Source: Paenibacillus sp. HGH0039
GTDB lineage: Bacteria > Bacillota > Bacilli > Paenibacillales > NBRC-103111
Length of the DNA stretch: 64,000 nt
Reading direction: 5' to 3'
NCBI RefSeq assembly: GCF_000411255.1
Contig: NZ_KE150412.1
Span: 611,609 to 675,608 of the forward strand
Part shown: one piece after another, positions 51,548 to 60,471 of the stretch
How the letters are laid out: every line of letters begins with the position of its first letter
Position numbering within the stretch: the stretch's first letter is position 1
Translations under genes and position numbers: made by a program
The notes under the pieces: generated by a model
Told to the model about the DNA's origin: nothing
What the model saw: only the letters and a program-made list of their open reading frames with translations
Databases searched by the model: none

Positions 51548-52537
51548 ATGGAAGAAGTCATCATTGTCGGAGCCGGCCCTTGCGGAATCTCGGCTGCCGT
51601 CGAATTGAAGAAAGCGGGCATCCCCGCGCTCGTGATCGAGAAGCACTGTATCGTGAATTCCATTTATTTGTACCCGACCCATCTCCAGTTTTTCAGTACG
51701 CCGGATCTGCTGGAAATCGGCGATATCCCGTTTACGACGCCGAGCGACAAACCCAGCCGCCAGGAAGCTCTTTTTTATTACCGCAACGTTGCCAGGCATT
51801 ACGATTTAAACATCCGGAGCTACGAAGAAGTCACTTCCATCCGTAAGAAGGACGGCCACTTTGTCGTCACTTCCGTAAACCGCGGCGGGCAGCAAATCGT
51901 AACCGAAGCGAAACATGTAGTCATTTCAACCGGCTATTTCGATACGCCGAACCTGCTCGGAATACCCGGGGAGGAGCTTCCGAAAGTAACCCATTATTAC
52001 CGGGAGGCCCACCCTTATACGAATATGAAAGTCGTCATTATCGGGGGCAACAATTCGGCTATCGATGCGGCTCTTGATCTGATGCGCGTCGGCGCGGAAG
52101 TTACGGTCGTGTACCGGCAGGAGCAGATGTCCCCGTCCATCAAGCCCTGGGTGAGACCGATTTTCGAGAGCATGGTCGCCAAGGGCCACATCCGCATGCT
52201 TTACTCTTCCCGTGTCGTCCGGATCGACGATCTGACGGTAACCGTCGACACGAACGGGACGCAAACCGTGCTTCATAACGATTTCGTCCTGGCGCTCACC
52301 GGCTTCCGGCCCGACCGGACCTTGATGATCGGATCGGGCGTGGAGCTGCAGGGCGAGCATCTGAAGCCGCTCTATAATCCGGAGACGATGGAATCGGGCG
52401 TGCCGGGTCTGTATGTCGCCGGCGTTATCGCCTCGGGCCACAACGCCAACGAGATTTTCATCGAGACCGGCCGCAAACATGGCGTGGCCATCGCGCAGCA
52501 TATCGCCTCGAAGGGGCAGAACGCTTCATCCAGCTAA
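51548..52537 (+). CDS. ypdA: YpdA-family FAD/NAD(P) oxidoreductase (bacillithiol disulfide reductase)
   Basis: The 329-residue protein starts with the FAD-binding MEEVIIVGAGPCGISAAVEL (GxGxxG), then VIEKHCIVNSIYLYPTHLQF, the second nucleotide motif VVIIGGNNSAIDAALDL, and GLYVAGVIASGHNANEIFIE. The CIVNSI and IASGHN motifs match YpdA, which reduces bacillithiol disulfide with NADPH using a non-dithiol mechanism. ATG 51548 after GGAAGGAGG. Possible operon with the DUF6483 gene downstream. Confidence 0.88.
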   Translation: MEEVIIVGAGPCGISAAVELKKAGIPALVIEKHCIVNSIYLYPTHLQFFSTPDLLEIGDIPFTTPSDKPSRQEALFYYRNVARHYDLNIRSYEEVTSIRKKDGHFVVTSVNRGGQQIVTEAKHVVISTGYFDTPNLLGIPGEELPKVTHYYREAHPYTNMKVVIIGGNNSAIDAALDLMRVGAEVTVVYRQEQMSPSIKPWVRPIFESMVAKGHIRMLYSSRVVRIDDLTVTVDTNGTQTVLHNDFVLALTGFRPDRTLMIGSGVELQGEHLKPLYNPETMESGVPGLYVAGVIASGHNANEIFIETGRKHGVAIAQHIASKGQNASSS

Positions 52538-52594
52538 ATCAACCCGGCTGCCGCTGCCTGGCGGCATGCGCCGCCGCGATAAGGAGGAACCCGC

Positions 52595-53317
52595 TTGTTC
52601 GAACGGAAAGATTACTTATTGACGATGATCACGCAGATGACCGAAGCGATTGCAACCCGCATCCTCAAGCTTCGCAAAGAGAAGAAGCATGCGGAAGCTC
52701 TGGCCGAGCTCGGCGAGCTGTACGGCCGGATGCAGCTTCCGCCGTCCAAGCTGCTCGGCTCCGTTCCGGAGGAGGACGCCCTCCGCATGATGATGACGGG
52801 AGCCTCGCTAAGCGGCGAAAAGCTTCTGGCGGCCGGCAAGCTGCTCCGCGAGGAAGCGGACATTTACGAAGAAATGTCCGGGGAGCGCGAGGCGTACCAG
52901 CGCAGGGTCAATGCGCTGTACTTTTATTTGACGGCGGCAGAGCTGGGCGCGGAATCGGACGACGTGTCCCTTCACGCGGAGATCGCCTACTTGAACCACC
53001 GGCTGAAAGCGTACCGCCAGCCCGCCACTGTCCTGTACAAGCTCATGGAGTACTGCACCGCTGCCGGAAGCTATGACGAAGCGGAAAACCTCCTCTACGA
53101 GCTGAAAGGCAGAGAGTCCTCGGGAGACGGAGAGCTTCCCGAGTGGGGCCTTGCCTTCTACAGGCGGCTGCTTGCTTGCAGCGACGAGAAGCTGCAAGCG
53201 GGCAAGCTTCCCCGCGACGAAGTCGAATCGGGCCTCCGCGAGTGGCAGGCCGCCTGGCCCAGGCTGTCGGCCGGAGGGACAGCCGCCGCCGCCGAGGGGG
53301 CGGAGAGCGCCGGATGA
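52595..53317 (+). CDS. DUF6483 family protein
   Basis: The 240-residue helical protein begins MFERKDYLLTMITQMTEAIA from a TTG after AAGGAGG; the opening ERKDY..RMI pattern is the DUF6483 hallmark. The rest is helical with leucine-rich pairs like TPR repeats (LHAEIAYLNHRLKAYRQPAT, GSYDEAENLLYEL), and a Gly/Ala tail. Function unknown. Same strand as ypdA, 57 bases apart. Confidence 0.8.
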   Translation: MFERKDYLLTMITQMTEAIATRILKLRKEKKHAEALAELGELYGRMQLPPSKLLGSVPEEDALRMMMTGASLSGEKLLAAGKLLREEADIYEEMSGEREAYQRRVNALYFYLTAAELGAESDDVSLHAEIAYLNHRLKAYRQPATVLYKLMEYCTAAGSYDEAENLLYELKGRESSGDGELPEWGLAFYRRLLACSDEKLQAGKLPRDEVESGLREWQAAWPRLSAGGTAAAAEGAESAG

Positions 53318-53382
53318 CCCCGGCGCGCGCGGGTGGAACCGGGACGTCCGGTGCGTAAAGCGACGGACGCGAGAACGCCCGA

Positions 53383-53565
53383 TCACCCCGCCGACTGACC
53401 GCGTACCGGCGAATTAGCCGCTCCGCTCCGCACGGCCTCTGTAAACTGGCCCCTTAGACAAGGACACTTGAAAAAAAGAGCTAAGCAGCACTTAAGAGAT
53501 GGTTCCTGCATTGCACAGGAGTCATCTTTTTCACGTTCGTTTTGATTGACATGTTTTTTGCTCAT
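53383..53565 (-). CDS. Doubtful small Cys-rich protein (60 aa)
   Basis: ATG 53565 gives MSKKHVNQNEREKDDSCAMQ, then PSLKCCLALFFKCPCLRG: five cysteines within 26 residues. The ribosome site (GTGGGGGCG) is weak. It lies downstream of the GH85 terminator. It could be a metal-binding or modified peptide, or chance. Confidence 0.25.
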   Translation of the reverse strand: MSKKHVNQNEREKDDSCAMQEPSLKCCLALFFKCPCLRGQFTEAVRSGAANSPVRGQSAG

Positions 53566-53596
53566 CTTGTTCGCCCCCACCGTTATCTCCTATATA

Positions 53597-53652
53597 CAAA
53601 AAGGTACCCGTACGCTAAACACTTTTTTGGAAGTGTCCCGTGTACGGGTACC
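53597..53652 (-). terminator. Terminator of the GH85 gene
   Basis: An 11-bp outer stem (GGTACCCGTAC / GTACGGGTACC) with an inner ACACTT / AAGTGT stem, followed on the minus strand by TTTTTG. Confidence 0.75.
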
Positions 53653-53734
53653 CGTTTATTGCCGGCTGACGAAACGGTCCTTTTTTCTTACCCCAATTTC
53701 TTCCGGATGCTTTGCAAATCCGTTAAACTCCGGC

Positions 53735-56392
53735 TTACTGGAGTCCGCGCACCTCAAATTCGTAAATCCGGGCCGCCGTATCCCCGCCCTGGCTCGCTTT
53801 AACGATGTTCAGCTTCACATAACGAGCCTTTACCAGCGCAACTGCGTCGTTCGTCTCGCCCGCCCGGTTTCCTTTTACTTCCAGAACGTCCGTCCACGTA
53901 ACGCCGTCCGCACTCACCTGCACGGTATAGTCGCTCGTGTTGAAGCCTGCCCATTCGCCGCCGGCTTCGGCATGCTTCAGCACGAATCCGCTGATCGTCT
54001 TCTCCGTCCCCAGGTCCACGGTGAGCCAGTGAGGCAGATTGCCCAGCGCGCACCATTTGCTGTTGCCGGTGACTTTGCCGTCCACCGCGTTAGCCGCTCC
54101 TTCGGCAGGACCGCAGGCGTTGTCCGCTTTAGCGGTTTTGCCGAGCGCCAGGTTTACGGCCGCGGTCGCGTCTTTGCGGACGGTAATAAGCGCTTGCTTG
54201 GTCACGGAATCTTGACCGGCGCTGTTTTTGGCCGTGAGTGTCACGCTGTAAGCGCCCTCTTCGGCAAATGTGACAACCGGCTGTTTGTCCGTACTTGTGG
54301 AAGGGCTCGCGCCATCTATCGTCCACAGCCATTCTTCGGTGACTTCCGTCGACTGGTCGATCAGCGTCACCTGCTCACCGGGAGCGACAAGCGTTTTGTC
54401 CGTTTTAAAACGGGCCGCCGGTTTCGGATAAGCCGGCCACTTGATCGCCGCCGTTGCCGCCTGCCCTGCCCGGTACTGTCCGTTGACCGCAACGACCTTA
54501 AGCACGGTCGTGTCTTCTTTATTGCTTCTTTTCATTTCAGGTACATAGTAAACGTTGTTGGGAGTAGCTCCCAGGAACTCCTCATTACCGCCCGGAAGCA
54601 CGCGATAAATTTCGTACTGCTTCACGTCTTGGTCCGGGGCCGTCCACTCCAGGCGGGCATCTCCATAGATGCCGTCGCGGAAGTCGGAACCGGTGACCTT
54701 GAGGTCCTTCACGGCCGGCAGAGACGACGATTGTTCTTGCTTCGCGCTGCTGATTGAAAGCTTGCCGATGTTGATCGCGTAGGCCGGGATCGTTTCTTTC
54801 GAGTCGAACACGAGTGAAATCGACGAAATGCGTTTTCCTTTATAAGGCGTCAAATTAAACGTTTCGGTCGTCCAGCCCGGCTGAACTTTATCCTTTACGT
54901 CCAAATAAACGACCGCATCCTTCGGATCGGCAAAAGTCAGGGCCACTTTCATGCCCGGCTTTTGCGCAGTTTTATACGTAACCGACAATTTAGTGGCCGG
55001 TTCGATAGCCAGGTCCGTCCGGTACAGCTTAAGCGTCGTGGCATTGGCCGGACTCAGCGTCCCTTCCACCTTAAGAGAGCTGCCGCCGTAATAGGCGTCC
55101 GACCAGTCGAGGCTCGGTTTAAGTGCGGTTCCCTTACTCTCCGCCATCCAGCGCCAGGTCGGCAAAATATCCTGCAGGCTGCGGTTGTTCCAGCCTTTGT
55201 CGCGCACAAGTTTGCCGTCCGCGTAGTACTGCTGGCCGCTTCCCGTGTTGAAATGCGTCACGAACGGCAGCCGGTTGACCGGAGATTGTTCGACCACATA
55301 ATTGGCCATGCCTTTCCAGGCCTGGTTCGTATCCGTGCGGGAAGGATCGCCGTTCTGGCCGACCCAGAATTTATTCTCCCTGGCGAAAAAGTCCTTCATG
55401 TTCTCCGCGCTGTTAAACGCCCAGTCGGGCCGGTAGATGCCCAGCGAAGTCGCCGCCGGCTTGCCTTTCGGGAACAGCATGTCCCACTGGATGCCGGTGT
55501 CGTAGCCTTTGGCCTCGACGTCTATGCCCGCGAACAGCTCGTACGGGCTCCGGCCCAGGCTTTTCGCTTTGGCGGCCGAACCCGCCAGATCTCTCCACCA
55601 GAAGTTAAGGAACATGCTGTCCGAAACCTTCTGCTGTTTGTCCTGCAGGAACATCTCATTCTTGTCGTTCAGCGCGTTCTGCCAGCTGATCGCGCCGTCT
55701 TTGGTCATGGAATCGTACCACATGATCTGCATGGACGAGGATTTGCGGGCCTCCAGATATTTCAGGAATTCCTTCATTTTCTGGGCATCCGCCGGAGTGC
55801 CGCCCTCGGTTTCCTGGTTGATGAACCAGCCGTCGAAGCCGTATGTTTTCGCCACCTCGATCAGCTTGTCGGCTACCGGGAACGAGCCGTCCGGTTTCTG
55901 CTGAAGCGTCTGCTTCACCCAGTCGTATTTGCCCCCGTACACGCTCGGCGGGAAAAAGACGGTGCCCATGATCGGCACGCCGTTCTTATGGGCGGCGTCT
56001 ATCGCGTCGGCGCTTGGAGGCACGATGATGCCTTCACCGGCCGAGCCTCCCCAATAGACCAGCTTGTCGACATACTGCCAATAACCGAACGTGTTGGCTG
56101 TGAATTTGTCCGAGCCCTGCGAAGGAACGCCGCTCGTTCCCGCGTTGAGGGCGGAAAGCGCCACGATTTTGGGCTCCTTGGACGCGTTCGCATTCACCTT
56201 GTCGCCCGTAAAACGTTCCTGCAGCGGGATCGAGCCGCGGTTGAATTTCGCGTCGGGATCGGCCCCGGGGCTCCATTTCAGCAACTGCTCCGGATACCAG
56301 TACGAGGAATGGGGCTGCGCTGCGGATGCGGATAACCCCATCGCCGCGAACGCCGTGATGGATACAGCCAGACTAACGCCAATCTTTTTCAT
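53735..56392 (-). CDS. Secreted GH85 endo-beta-N-acetylglucosaminidase
   Basis: The 885-residue enzyme has a signal peptide (cleavage near SAAQ, residue 24). A GH85 TIM barrel (about 30-400) carries the catalytic pair Asn192/Glu194 in GFDGWFINQETEG; Asn orients the substrate acetamide. Then come a beta-sandwich (about 405-545), a fibronectin-like module (about 555-650), a PKD-like module (about 655-735; TEEWLWTIDGASP) and an F5/8 type C domain (about 745-885; LPHWLTVDLGTEKTISGFVL). It cuts the GlcNAc-GlcNAc core bond of N-glycans. ATG 56392 after GGAGG. The last gene of the block, behind its own cre-like promoter. Confidence 0.93.
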   Translation of the reverse strand: MKKIGVSLAVSITAFAAMGLSASAAQPHSSYWYPEQLLKWSPGADPDAKFNRGSIPLQERFTGDKVNANASKEPKIVALSALNAGTSGVPSQGSDKFTANTFGYWQYVDKLVYWGGSAGEGIIVPPSADAIDAAHKNGVPIMGTVFFPPSVYGGKYDWVKQTLQQKPDGSFPVADKLIEVAKTYGFDGWFINQETEGGTPADAQKMKEFLKYLEARKSSSMQIMWYDSMTKDGAISWQNALNDKNEMFLQDKQQKVSDSMFLNFWWRDLAGSAAKAKSLGRSPYELFAGIDVEAKGYDTGIQWDMLFPKGKPAATSLGIYRPDWAFNSAENMKDFFARENKFWVGQNGDPSRTDTNQAWKGMANYVVEQSPVNRLPFVTHFNTGSGQQYYADGKLVRDKGWNNRSLQDILPTWRWMAESKGTALKPSLDWSDAYYGGSSLKVEGTLSPANATTLKLYRTDLAIEPATKLSVTYKTAQKPGMKVALTFADPKDAVVYLDVKDKVQPGWTTETFNLTPYKGKRISSISLVFDSKETIPAYAINIGKLSISSAKQEQSSSLPAVKDLKVTGSDFRDGIYGDARLEWTAPDQDVKQYEIYRVLPGGNEEFLGATPNNVYYVPEMKRSNKEDTTVLKVVAVNGQYRAGQAATAAIKWPAYPKPAARFKTDKTLVAPGEQVTLIDQSTEVTEEWLWTIDGASPSTSTDKQPVVTFAEEGAYSVTLTAKNSAGQDSVTKQALITVRKDATAAVNLALGKTAKADNACGPAEGAANAVDGKVTGNSKWCALGNLPHWLTVDLGTEKTISGFVLKHAEAGGEWAGFNTSDYTVQVSADGVTWTDVLEVKGNRAGETNDAVALVKARYVKLNIVKASQGGDTAARIYEFEVRGLQ

Positions 56393-56532
56393 TTGTGACC
56401 TCCTATGTAAGTTGAGACTTGCACGCACAGCGGGGCGGCAATCGCGGCTAGAGAATGAGGCGCCGGACCGACTTTCCCTGCCGGATGAGAATTACCGAAT
56501 AATTTCCCTCCTGTTTGTCGCCGGCTTGGTAA

Positions 56533-56546
56533 TGATTACGCTTTCA
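56533..56546 (-). promoter_or_regulatory. cre-like site upstream of the GH85 gene
   Basis: TGAAAGCGTAATCA on the minus strand agrees with the CcpA consensus TGWAANCGNTNWCA at all but one position. Predicts repression by preferred sugars. Confidence 0.6.
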
Positions 56547-56660
56547 TTATAACAACCGGACAAATTCCGTTCCTAGTGGACGAATTAAAGGTTGTATGTA
56601 CATATTAAATACGTTTGGCGGAAATTTCCTTCACGTCCTCGCCGTGTCCGGAATCCATGT

Positions 56661-56691
56661 AAAAAAAGCGGCCGCACATCCGCGGCCGCTT
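56661..56691 (-). terminator. Terminator of the solute-binding protein gene
   Basis: A 9-bp stem AGCGGCCGC / GCGGCCGCT with a 6-base loop and a run of seven T on the minus strand. Confidence 0.85.
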
Positions 56692-56713
56692 CTTTGATAA
56701 GGAGAACGTACGC

Positions 56714-58207
56714 TTACTTCTTCTCCGCTTTCCATTTGTCGAACTGGTTTTGAGCTTCGGCTATGACTTTATCAAGCCCGGCCGCTTTCATTTTTTCCAT
56801 CGCTTTCGGCAAGTACTCGTTCGGATCTACCGACCCTGTCATAATGGCCGGGTAAAACTCGCGGGCGATGGCGGAGATGGACGCCACTTCGGTTTTGACC
56901 GGATCGACGTCGAAGTTGAATCCGAACGTCGGCGAGACTTTCGCCGAATCGTTAAACTTCTTGAACGCCTCCCACTTGTCGGCCGGTTCTTCTTTGTGCA
57001 GGTACGTCAAGTACATGTTTCCGAGCGCGAAGCCCGGCATCTGGAAGCCGTCCTTCATCGCAGGCAGGTCTTCAATGACATTTTCGGACACTTTCTTGTA
57101 GTGCGTGCCTTCGATTCCGAAGCTGAACAGGTTGCGCAGATATTTGTCCGTGTTGAGCAGATTCAGGAACATCATGGCGCGCTCCGGATTTTTGGAGTTC
57201 GCGGAAATCGCATGCATCGCGCCGGAAGCCGAACCGGTGAACACGACCGGATCCTGCATCGGAGTCGATACGATGTCGTAGCCTGCGCTCCGGGACCAGC
57301 CCAGATCCGCGTATGGCTGCGTAATTTCGCGGTCCACGAACCATTTGCCCGTCTTGATATTGTCGATGCCGTCAAGCGTAGCGACATCTTTGCGCAGGTA
57401 TCCCGCCTGGTAGTATTTGCGGATCGTTTCCAGAGAAGCTTTCAGCTCGGGGGTCTCCAAAATATTGACGAATTTGAAGTCCGAAGCGTTGTCCTGAATT
57501 TTCATTCCGACCGGGAATTCATCCCCGAGAATAAAGTCGTACGGAATATACGGCTTAAATCCTTTCGGTACGGCAAGCGGTGTAATGTCTTCCGGTTCGC
57601 CTTCTTTAATCTGCTTCAGGTACGGCTCCAGGTCTTGAAGAGTACGTACTTGGGTCATGTCGATCTTGTATTTGTCCACGTATTTCTTGTTGAAGCGCCA
57701 TACCCACTGCTCGCCGAGCTCCTTGTTGACCGGAACGGCGTAATTCTTTCCGTCGATTTTGGTTCCTTCGAGAAAACGGGGGTCCAGCTCTTCTTTGATC
57801 CCCTTGCCGTATTTATCGAGCAGATCGTTCAGCGGCATGAACGCGCCTTTAGCCGCATTCGTGCGGTACTCGAACGCCCACGAAGACGTGAAGGCGATGT
57901 CGAAGTTTTCGCCGGAAGCGGAAAGCACCTGCATCCGTTTGGAATAATCGCCCCAGTCGATCATGGTGATATCGAGCGTCGCGTTGATTTTTTCCTTCAC
58001 ATATTTATTGATCTCTTCCTGAACTTTAGGCAAATCCCGCTGCGGACCGCCGATCAGGTACACTTTTAATTTAACTTCCTTCTCGGTCGAATCGCCGGCC
58101 CCCTGTTTGCTGTCTCCGCCCTCGCTCTTGCTTCCGCAGCCTGCGAGCAAAGACCCGAATGCCAGCATCAGTGCGAGCATGAACACAAGCGTTTTTTTTC
58201 CCGCCAT
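56714..58207 (-). CDS. ABC transporter solute-binding lipoprotein (LplA-like)
   Basis: The 497-residue lipoprotein (LMLAFGSLLAGCGSKSEGG) has the large two-lobed fold of LplA/YtcQ family binding proteins: LKVYLIGGPQRDLPKVQEEIN near the N-terminus, SGENFDIAFTSSWAFEYRTN, VYGL-like hinge segments and a C-terminal Lys-rich end. It delivers oligosaccharides to the membrane permeases LplB/LplC encoded upstream. Given the neighbouring GH85 enzyme, the substrate may be the released N-glycan. ATG after CAGGGGGAATTAAGC. Confidence 0.92.
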   Translation of the reverse strand: MAGKKTLVFMLALMLAFGSLLAGCGSKSEGGDSKQGAGDSTEKEVKLKVYLIGGPQRDLPKVQEEINKYVKEKINATLDITMIDWGDYSKRMQVLSASGENFDIAFTSSWAFEYRTNAAKGAFMPLNDLLDKYGKGIKEELDPRFLEGTKIDGKNYAVPVNKELGEQWVWRFNKKYVDKYKIDMTQVRTLQDLEPYLKQIKEGEPEDITPLAVPKGFKPYIPYDFILGDEFPVGMKIQDNASDFKFVNILETPELKASLETIRKYYQAGYLRKDVATLDGIDNIKTGKWFVDREITQPYADLGWSRSAGYDIVSTPMQDPVVFTGSASGAMHAISANSKNPERAMMFLNLLNTDKYLRNLFSFGIEGTHYKKVSENVIEDLPAMKDGFQMPGFALGNMYLTYLHKEEPADKWEAFKKFNDSAKVSPTFGFNFDVDPVKTEVASISAIAREFYPAIMTGSVDPNEYLPKAMEKMKAAGLDKVIAEAQNQFDKWKAEKK

Positions 58208-58234
58208 GCTTAATTCCCCCTGACAACATCATAA

Positions 58235-58248
58235 TGATAACGCTTTCT
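58235..58248 (-). promoter_or_regulatory. cre-like site upstream of the solute-binding protein gene
   Basis: AGAAAGCGTTATCA on the minus strand differs from the CcpA consensus only in the first base. Shares GAAAGCGT-ATCATTA with the site in front of the GH85 gene. Sits in the gap after the LplC gene. Confidence 0.6.
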
Positions 58249-58305
58249 TTATTGGTGTGACCTCTCCTTCAGCCCTTCGGAAGAGAAGGCCGTAAGCCCT
58301 AATCC

Positions 58306-59262
58306 CTACTCTTTGACCGAACCGATCGTCAGCCCCTGAATAAAATATTTCTGGAAAAACGGATAAGCGAGCGCAATCGGCAGTGTGGCTAATACAACCA
58401 TCGCCATACGCACCGTTTCCGTGGGAAGCGAGGCCGCAATATCATACGACACGACCTTGGAACTGTTCTGAACGACAAAATCCATGTTGTTCTGAATGCG
58501 CATCAACATCGTTTGAAGCGGAATCAGCGTCGGCTTGTCGATATAAAGCAGCGCATTGAACCAGTCGTTCCAGAACGCGAGCGTACTGAACAAGCCGATC
58601 GTCGCAATGCCCGGCAGTGAAATCGGCAGCACGATTCGCGTGAATACGCCGAATTCGGTCGCACCGTCCATTTTGGCCGATTCTACAATGGCGTCCGGAA
58701 CCGTCGTGGAGAAGAACGTCCGCATCACCAGAATGTAGAAAGCGTTCAGCACGGACGGCAGAATGAGCGCCCAAATCGAATCGCGCAGATGCAGAAATTG
58801 GGTGACCACGATATACGAAGGCACCAGGCCTCCGGAGAACAGCATCGTGAAGAAAGCGAGAAAGCTGAAAAATCTCCGCTGCTCGAAACTTTTCCGCGAT
58901 AAGGCGTACGCATACGTGGCGACGAGATACAGCGTGAGCAAAGTGCCGAGCACTGTCACCAGAAGCGTGACTCCGAACGACTGAAGCAGCTGCTGCCCCG
59001 AGTTCATCAGAAACCGGTACGAAGCTGTGCTTAACTGGCTCGGCACCAGGCTGAATCCCTCGATAGCGAGCGTTTTCTCGTCGGTAAACGAAATGATAAT
59101 AATAAACAGAAACGGAAACACGCAGGACAAAGCGAACAAACCCACGCCCGTCGAGAACACGAAATTCCAGAACGGCGAAATCGCATTCAAATCTTTCGGC
59201 TTCCTGCCCTTCCGGGCTTGCGCCGTCGCTCCTGCCTTAACCGATCCGCTCAAGTCTGACAT
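58306..59262 (-). CDS. ABC transporter permease (LplC/YtcP-like)
   Basis: The 318-residue protein has six membrane helices and the EAA-type loop ESAKMDGATEFGVFTRIVLP near 200-220 that contacts the ATPase. C-terminal FQKYFIQGLTIGSVKE is typical of LplC-type carbohydrate permeases. ATG 59262 follows AGGGGGTGCCAGCA; the GTG nearest upstream overlaps that site. The ATPase gene is not in the cluster and must come from a shared MsmX-like protein elsewhere. Confidence 0.93.
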   Translation of the reverse strand: MSDLSGSVKAGATAQARKGRKPKDLNAISPFWNFVFSTGVGLFALSCVFPFLFIIIISFTDEKTLAIEGFSLVPSQLSTASYRFLMNSGQQLLQSFGVTLLVTVLGTLLTLYLVATYAYALSRKSFEQRRFFSFLAFFTMLFSGGLVPSYIVVTQFLHLRDSIWALILPSVLNAFYILVMRTFFSTTVPDAIVESAKMDGATEFGVFTRIVLPISLPGIATIGLFSTLAFWNDWFNALLYIDKPTLIPLQTMLMRIQNNMDFVVQNSSKVVSYDIAASLPTETVRMAMVVLATLPIALAYPFFQKYFIQGLTIGSVKE

Positions 59263-59301
59263 TGCTGGCACCCCCTAGCCGGATCCTTGCTGCTTTTACG
59301 T

Positions 59302-60231
59302 TTAAAAAACGGCATATTCTTTTTCGATCTTCCGCACCGCATAATTGGCCGTCAGGACCAGAATCAGGCCCACAACCGACTGGTAAAGTCCCGTAGCCGT
59401 ACTCATTCCCGTATCGCCCATAACCGTCAGTCCGCGGTAAACGAACGTGTCGATCACGTCTGTAACCGGATACAAAGCACCCGAGTTTTTCGTCACCTGG
59501 AAGAATAAGCCGAAGTCCGAGCGGAAAATGCCGCCAAGCGCCAGCACGGTCAAAATAATCATCAGCGGTTTGAGCTGCGGAAGCGTTATGTACTTGATTT
59601 GCTGCCATTTGCTGGCTCCGTCGATCATTGCGGCTTCGTAATACGAACGGTCGATCCCCGCAATGGCGGCGAGATAGACGACGCTGCCGTAGCCGATGTT
59701 TTTCCAGATGCCCATAAAAATCAGGATGTACGGCCAATATTTCGGCTCGCTGTACCAGTTGACCGGATCGGCTCCGAAATACGCGAGAAGCTGGTTGAAC
59801 ACACCCTTTTCCATATTGAGAAAAATCAGCACGAAGTAACTGATAATAACCCAAGACAGGAAATACGGCATAAACATGGCCGTCTGATACACTTTGGTCA
59901 GCCGTTTGTTCAGCAGCTCGTTCATGACGATCGCGAACCCGACCGCACAGACCAGCCCCAGAAAAATCAAAGCCAGATTGTACAAAATCGTATTGCGTGT
60001 GATGATAAACGCGTCATTGGTGGAGAACAGAAATTCGAAGTTTTTCAGACCTACCCATTCGCTGTTAAAAACGCTTGCAAAAAAGCCGTCCGGATGAATA
60101 CGAAAGTCTTTAAACGCCACGATCGTACCAAACATGGGCAGGTAGGCAAAAATGATAAACCAGATCGCTCCCGGCAGCACCAACAAGAGAAACGCCCGGT
60201 TTCTCACTAAACTTTTCACGATGCCAGGCAC
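59302..60231 (-). CDS. ABC transporter permease (LplB-like)
   Basis: The 309-residue permease has six membrane helices and the loop EAAMIDGASKWQQIKYITLP near 205-225. Typical LplB start (LPGAIWFIIFAYLPMFGTIVAF). It pairs with LplC. GTG start after AAAGGAGGGAAAAGCGCC. The next gene on the strand follows after 39 bases, so the two permeases are co-transcribed. Confidence 0.93.
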   Translation of the reverse strand: MPGIVKSLVRNRAFLLLVLPGAIWFIIFAYLPMFGTIVAFKDFRIHPDGFFASVFNSEWVGLKNFEFLFSTNDAFIITRNTILYNLALIFLGLVCAVGFAIVMNELLNKRLTKVYQTAMFMPYFLSWVIISYFVLIFLNMEKGVFNQLLAYFGADPVNWYSEPKYWPYILIFMGIWKNIGYGSVVYLAAIAGIDRSYYEAAMIDGASKWQQIKYITLPQLKPLMIILTVLALGGIFRSDFGLFFQVTKNSGALYPVTDVIDTFVYRGLTVMGDTGMSTATGLYQSVVGLILVLTANYAVRKIEKEYAVF

Positions 60232-60423
60232 GGCGCTTTTCCCTCCTTTGCCTTTTCTTAGGTTGTCTTCTACGGTTGTTAATCCCCTATAATCAACAAC
60301 GGCAGCTCACGCGGGACTTTCCGTCTCGCTCCCGTTTTCATTATCCCCGCTGACCGCCTCCCCCGTATAGTTGAAAAATCTAATCCAAGATGGAGAAATT
60401 AAAGAAATCTTTAGCGATATCAT

Positions 60424-60465
60424 AAAAAAAAGCATGCAGGTGCAAATGCACACGCATGCTTTTTC
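60424..60465 (-). terminator. Terminator of the YesN-like gene
   Basis: AAAAAAGCATGC stem with GCATGCTTTTT around a loop of about 16 bases and T-runs on both strands. It separates the regulators from the transporter genes. Confidence 0.75.
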
Positions 60466-60471
60466 CCTTTT

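Larger units (their letters stand above)
53318..53734. other. Gene-poor stretch
   Basis: Holds a doubtful small Cys-rich frame (53383-53565, minus) and the terminator of the GH85 gene. The remainder shows nothing recognisable. Confidence 0.45.
56393..56713. other. Intergenic region with cre-like site and upstream terminator
   Basis: Holds the promoter region of the GH85 gene with the cre-like site at 56533-56546 and the terminator of the solute-binding protein gene at 56661-56691. No gene. Confidence 0.55.

Noticed and set aside
54962-56335. Long open frame on the plus strand opposite the GH85 gene
   Set aside because: Antisense to a well-supported enzyme with a signal peptide and catalytic motif; no ribosome site.
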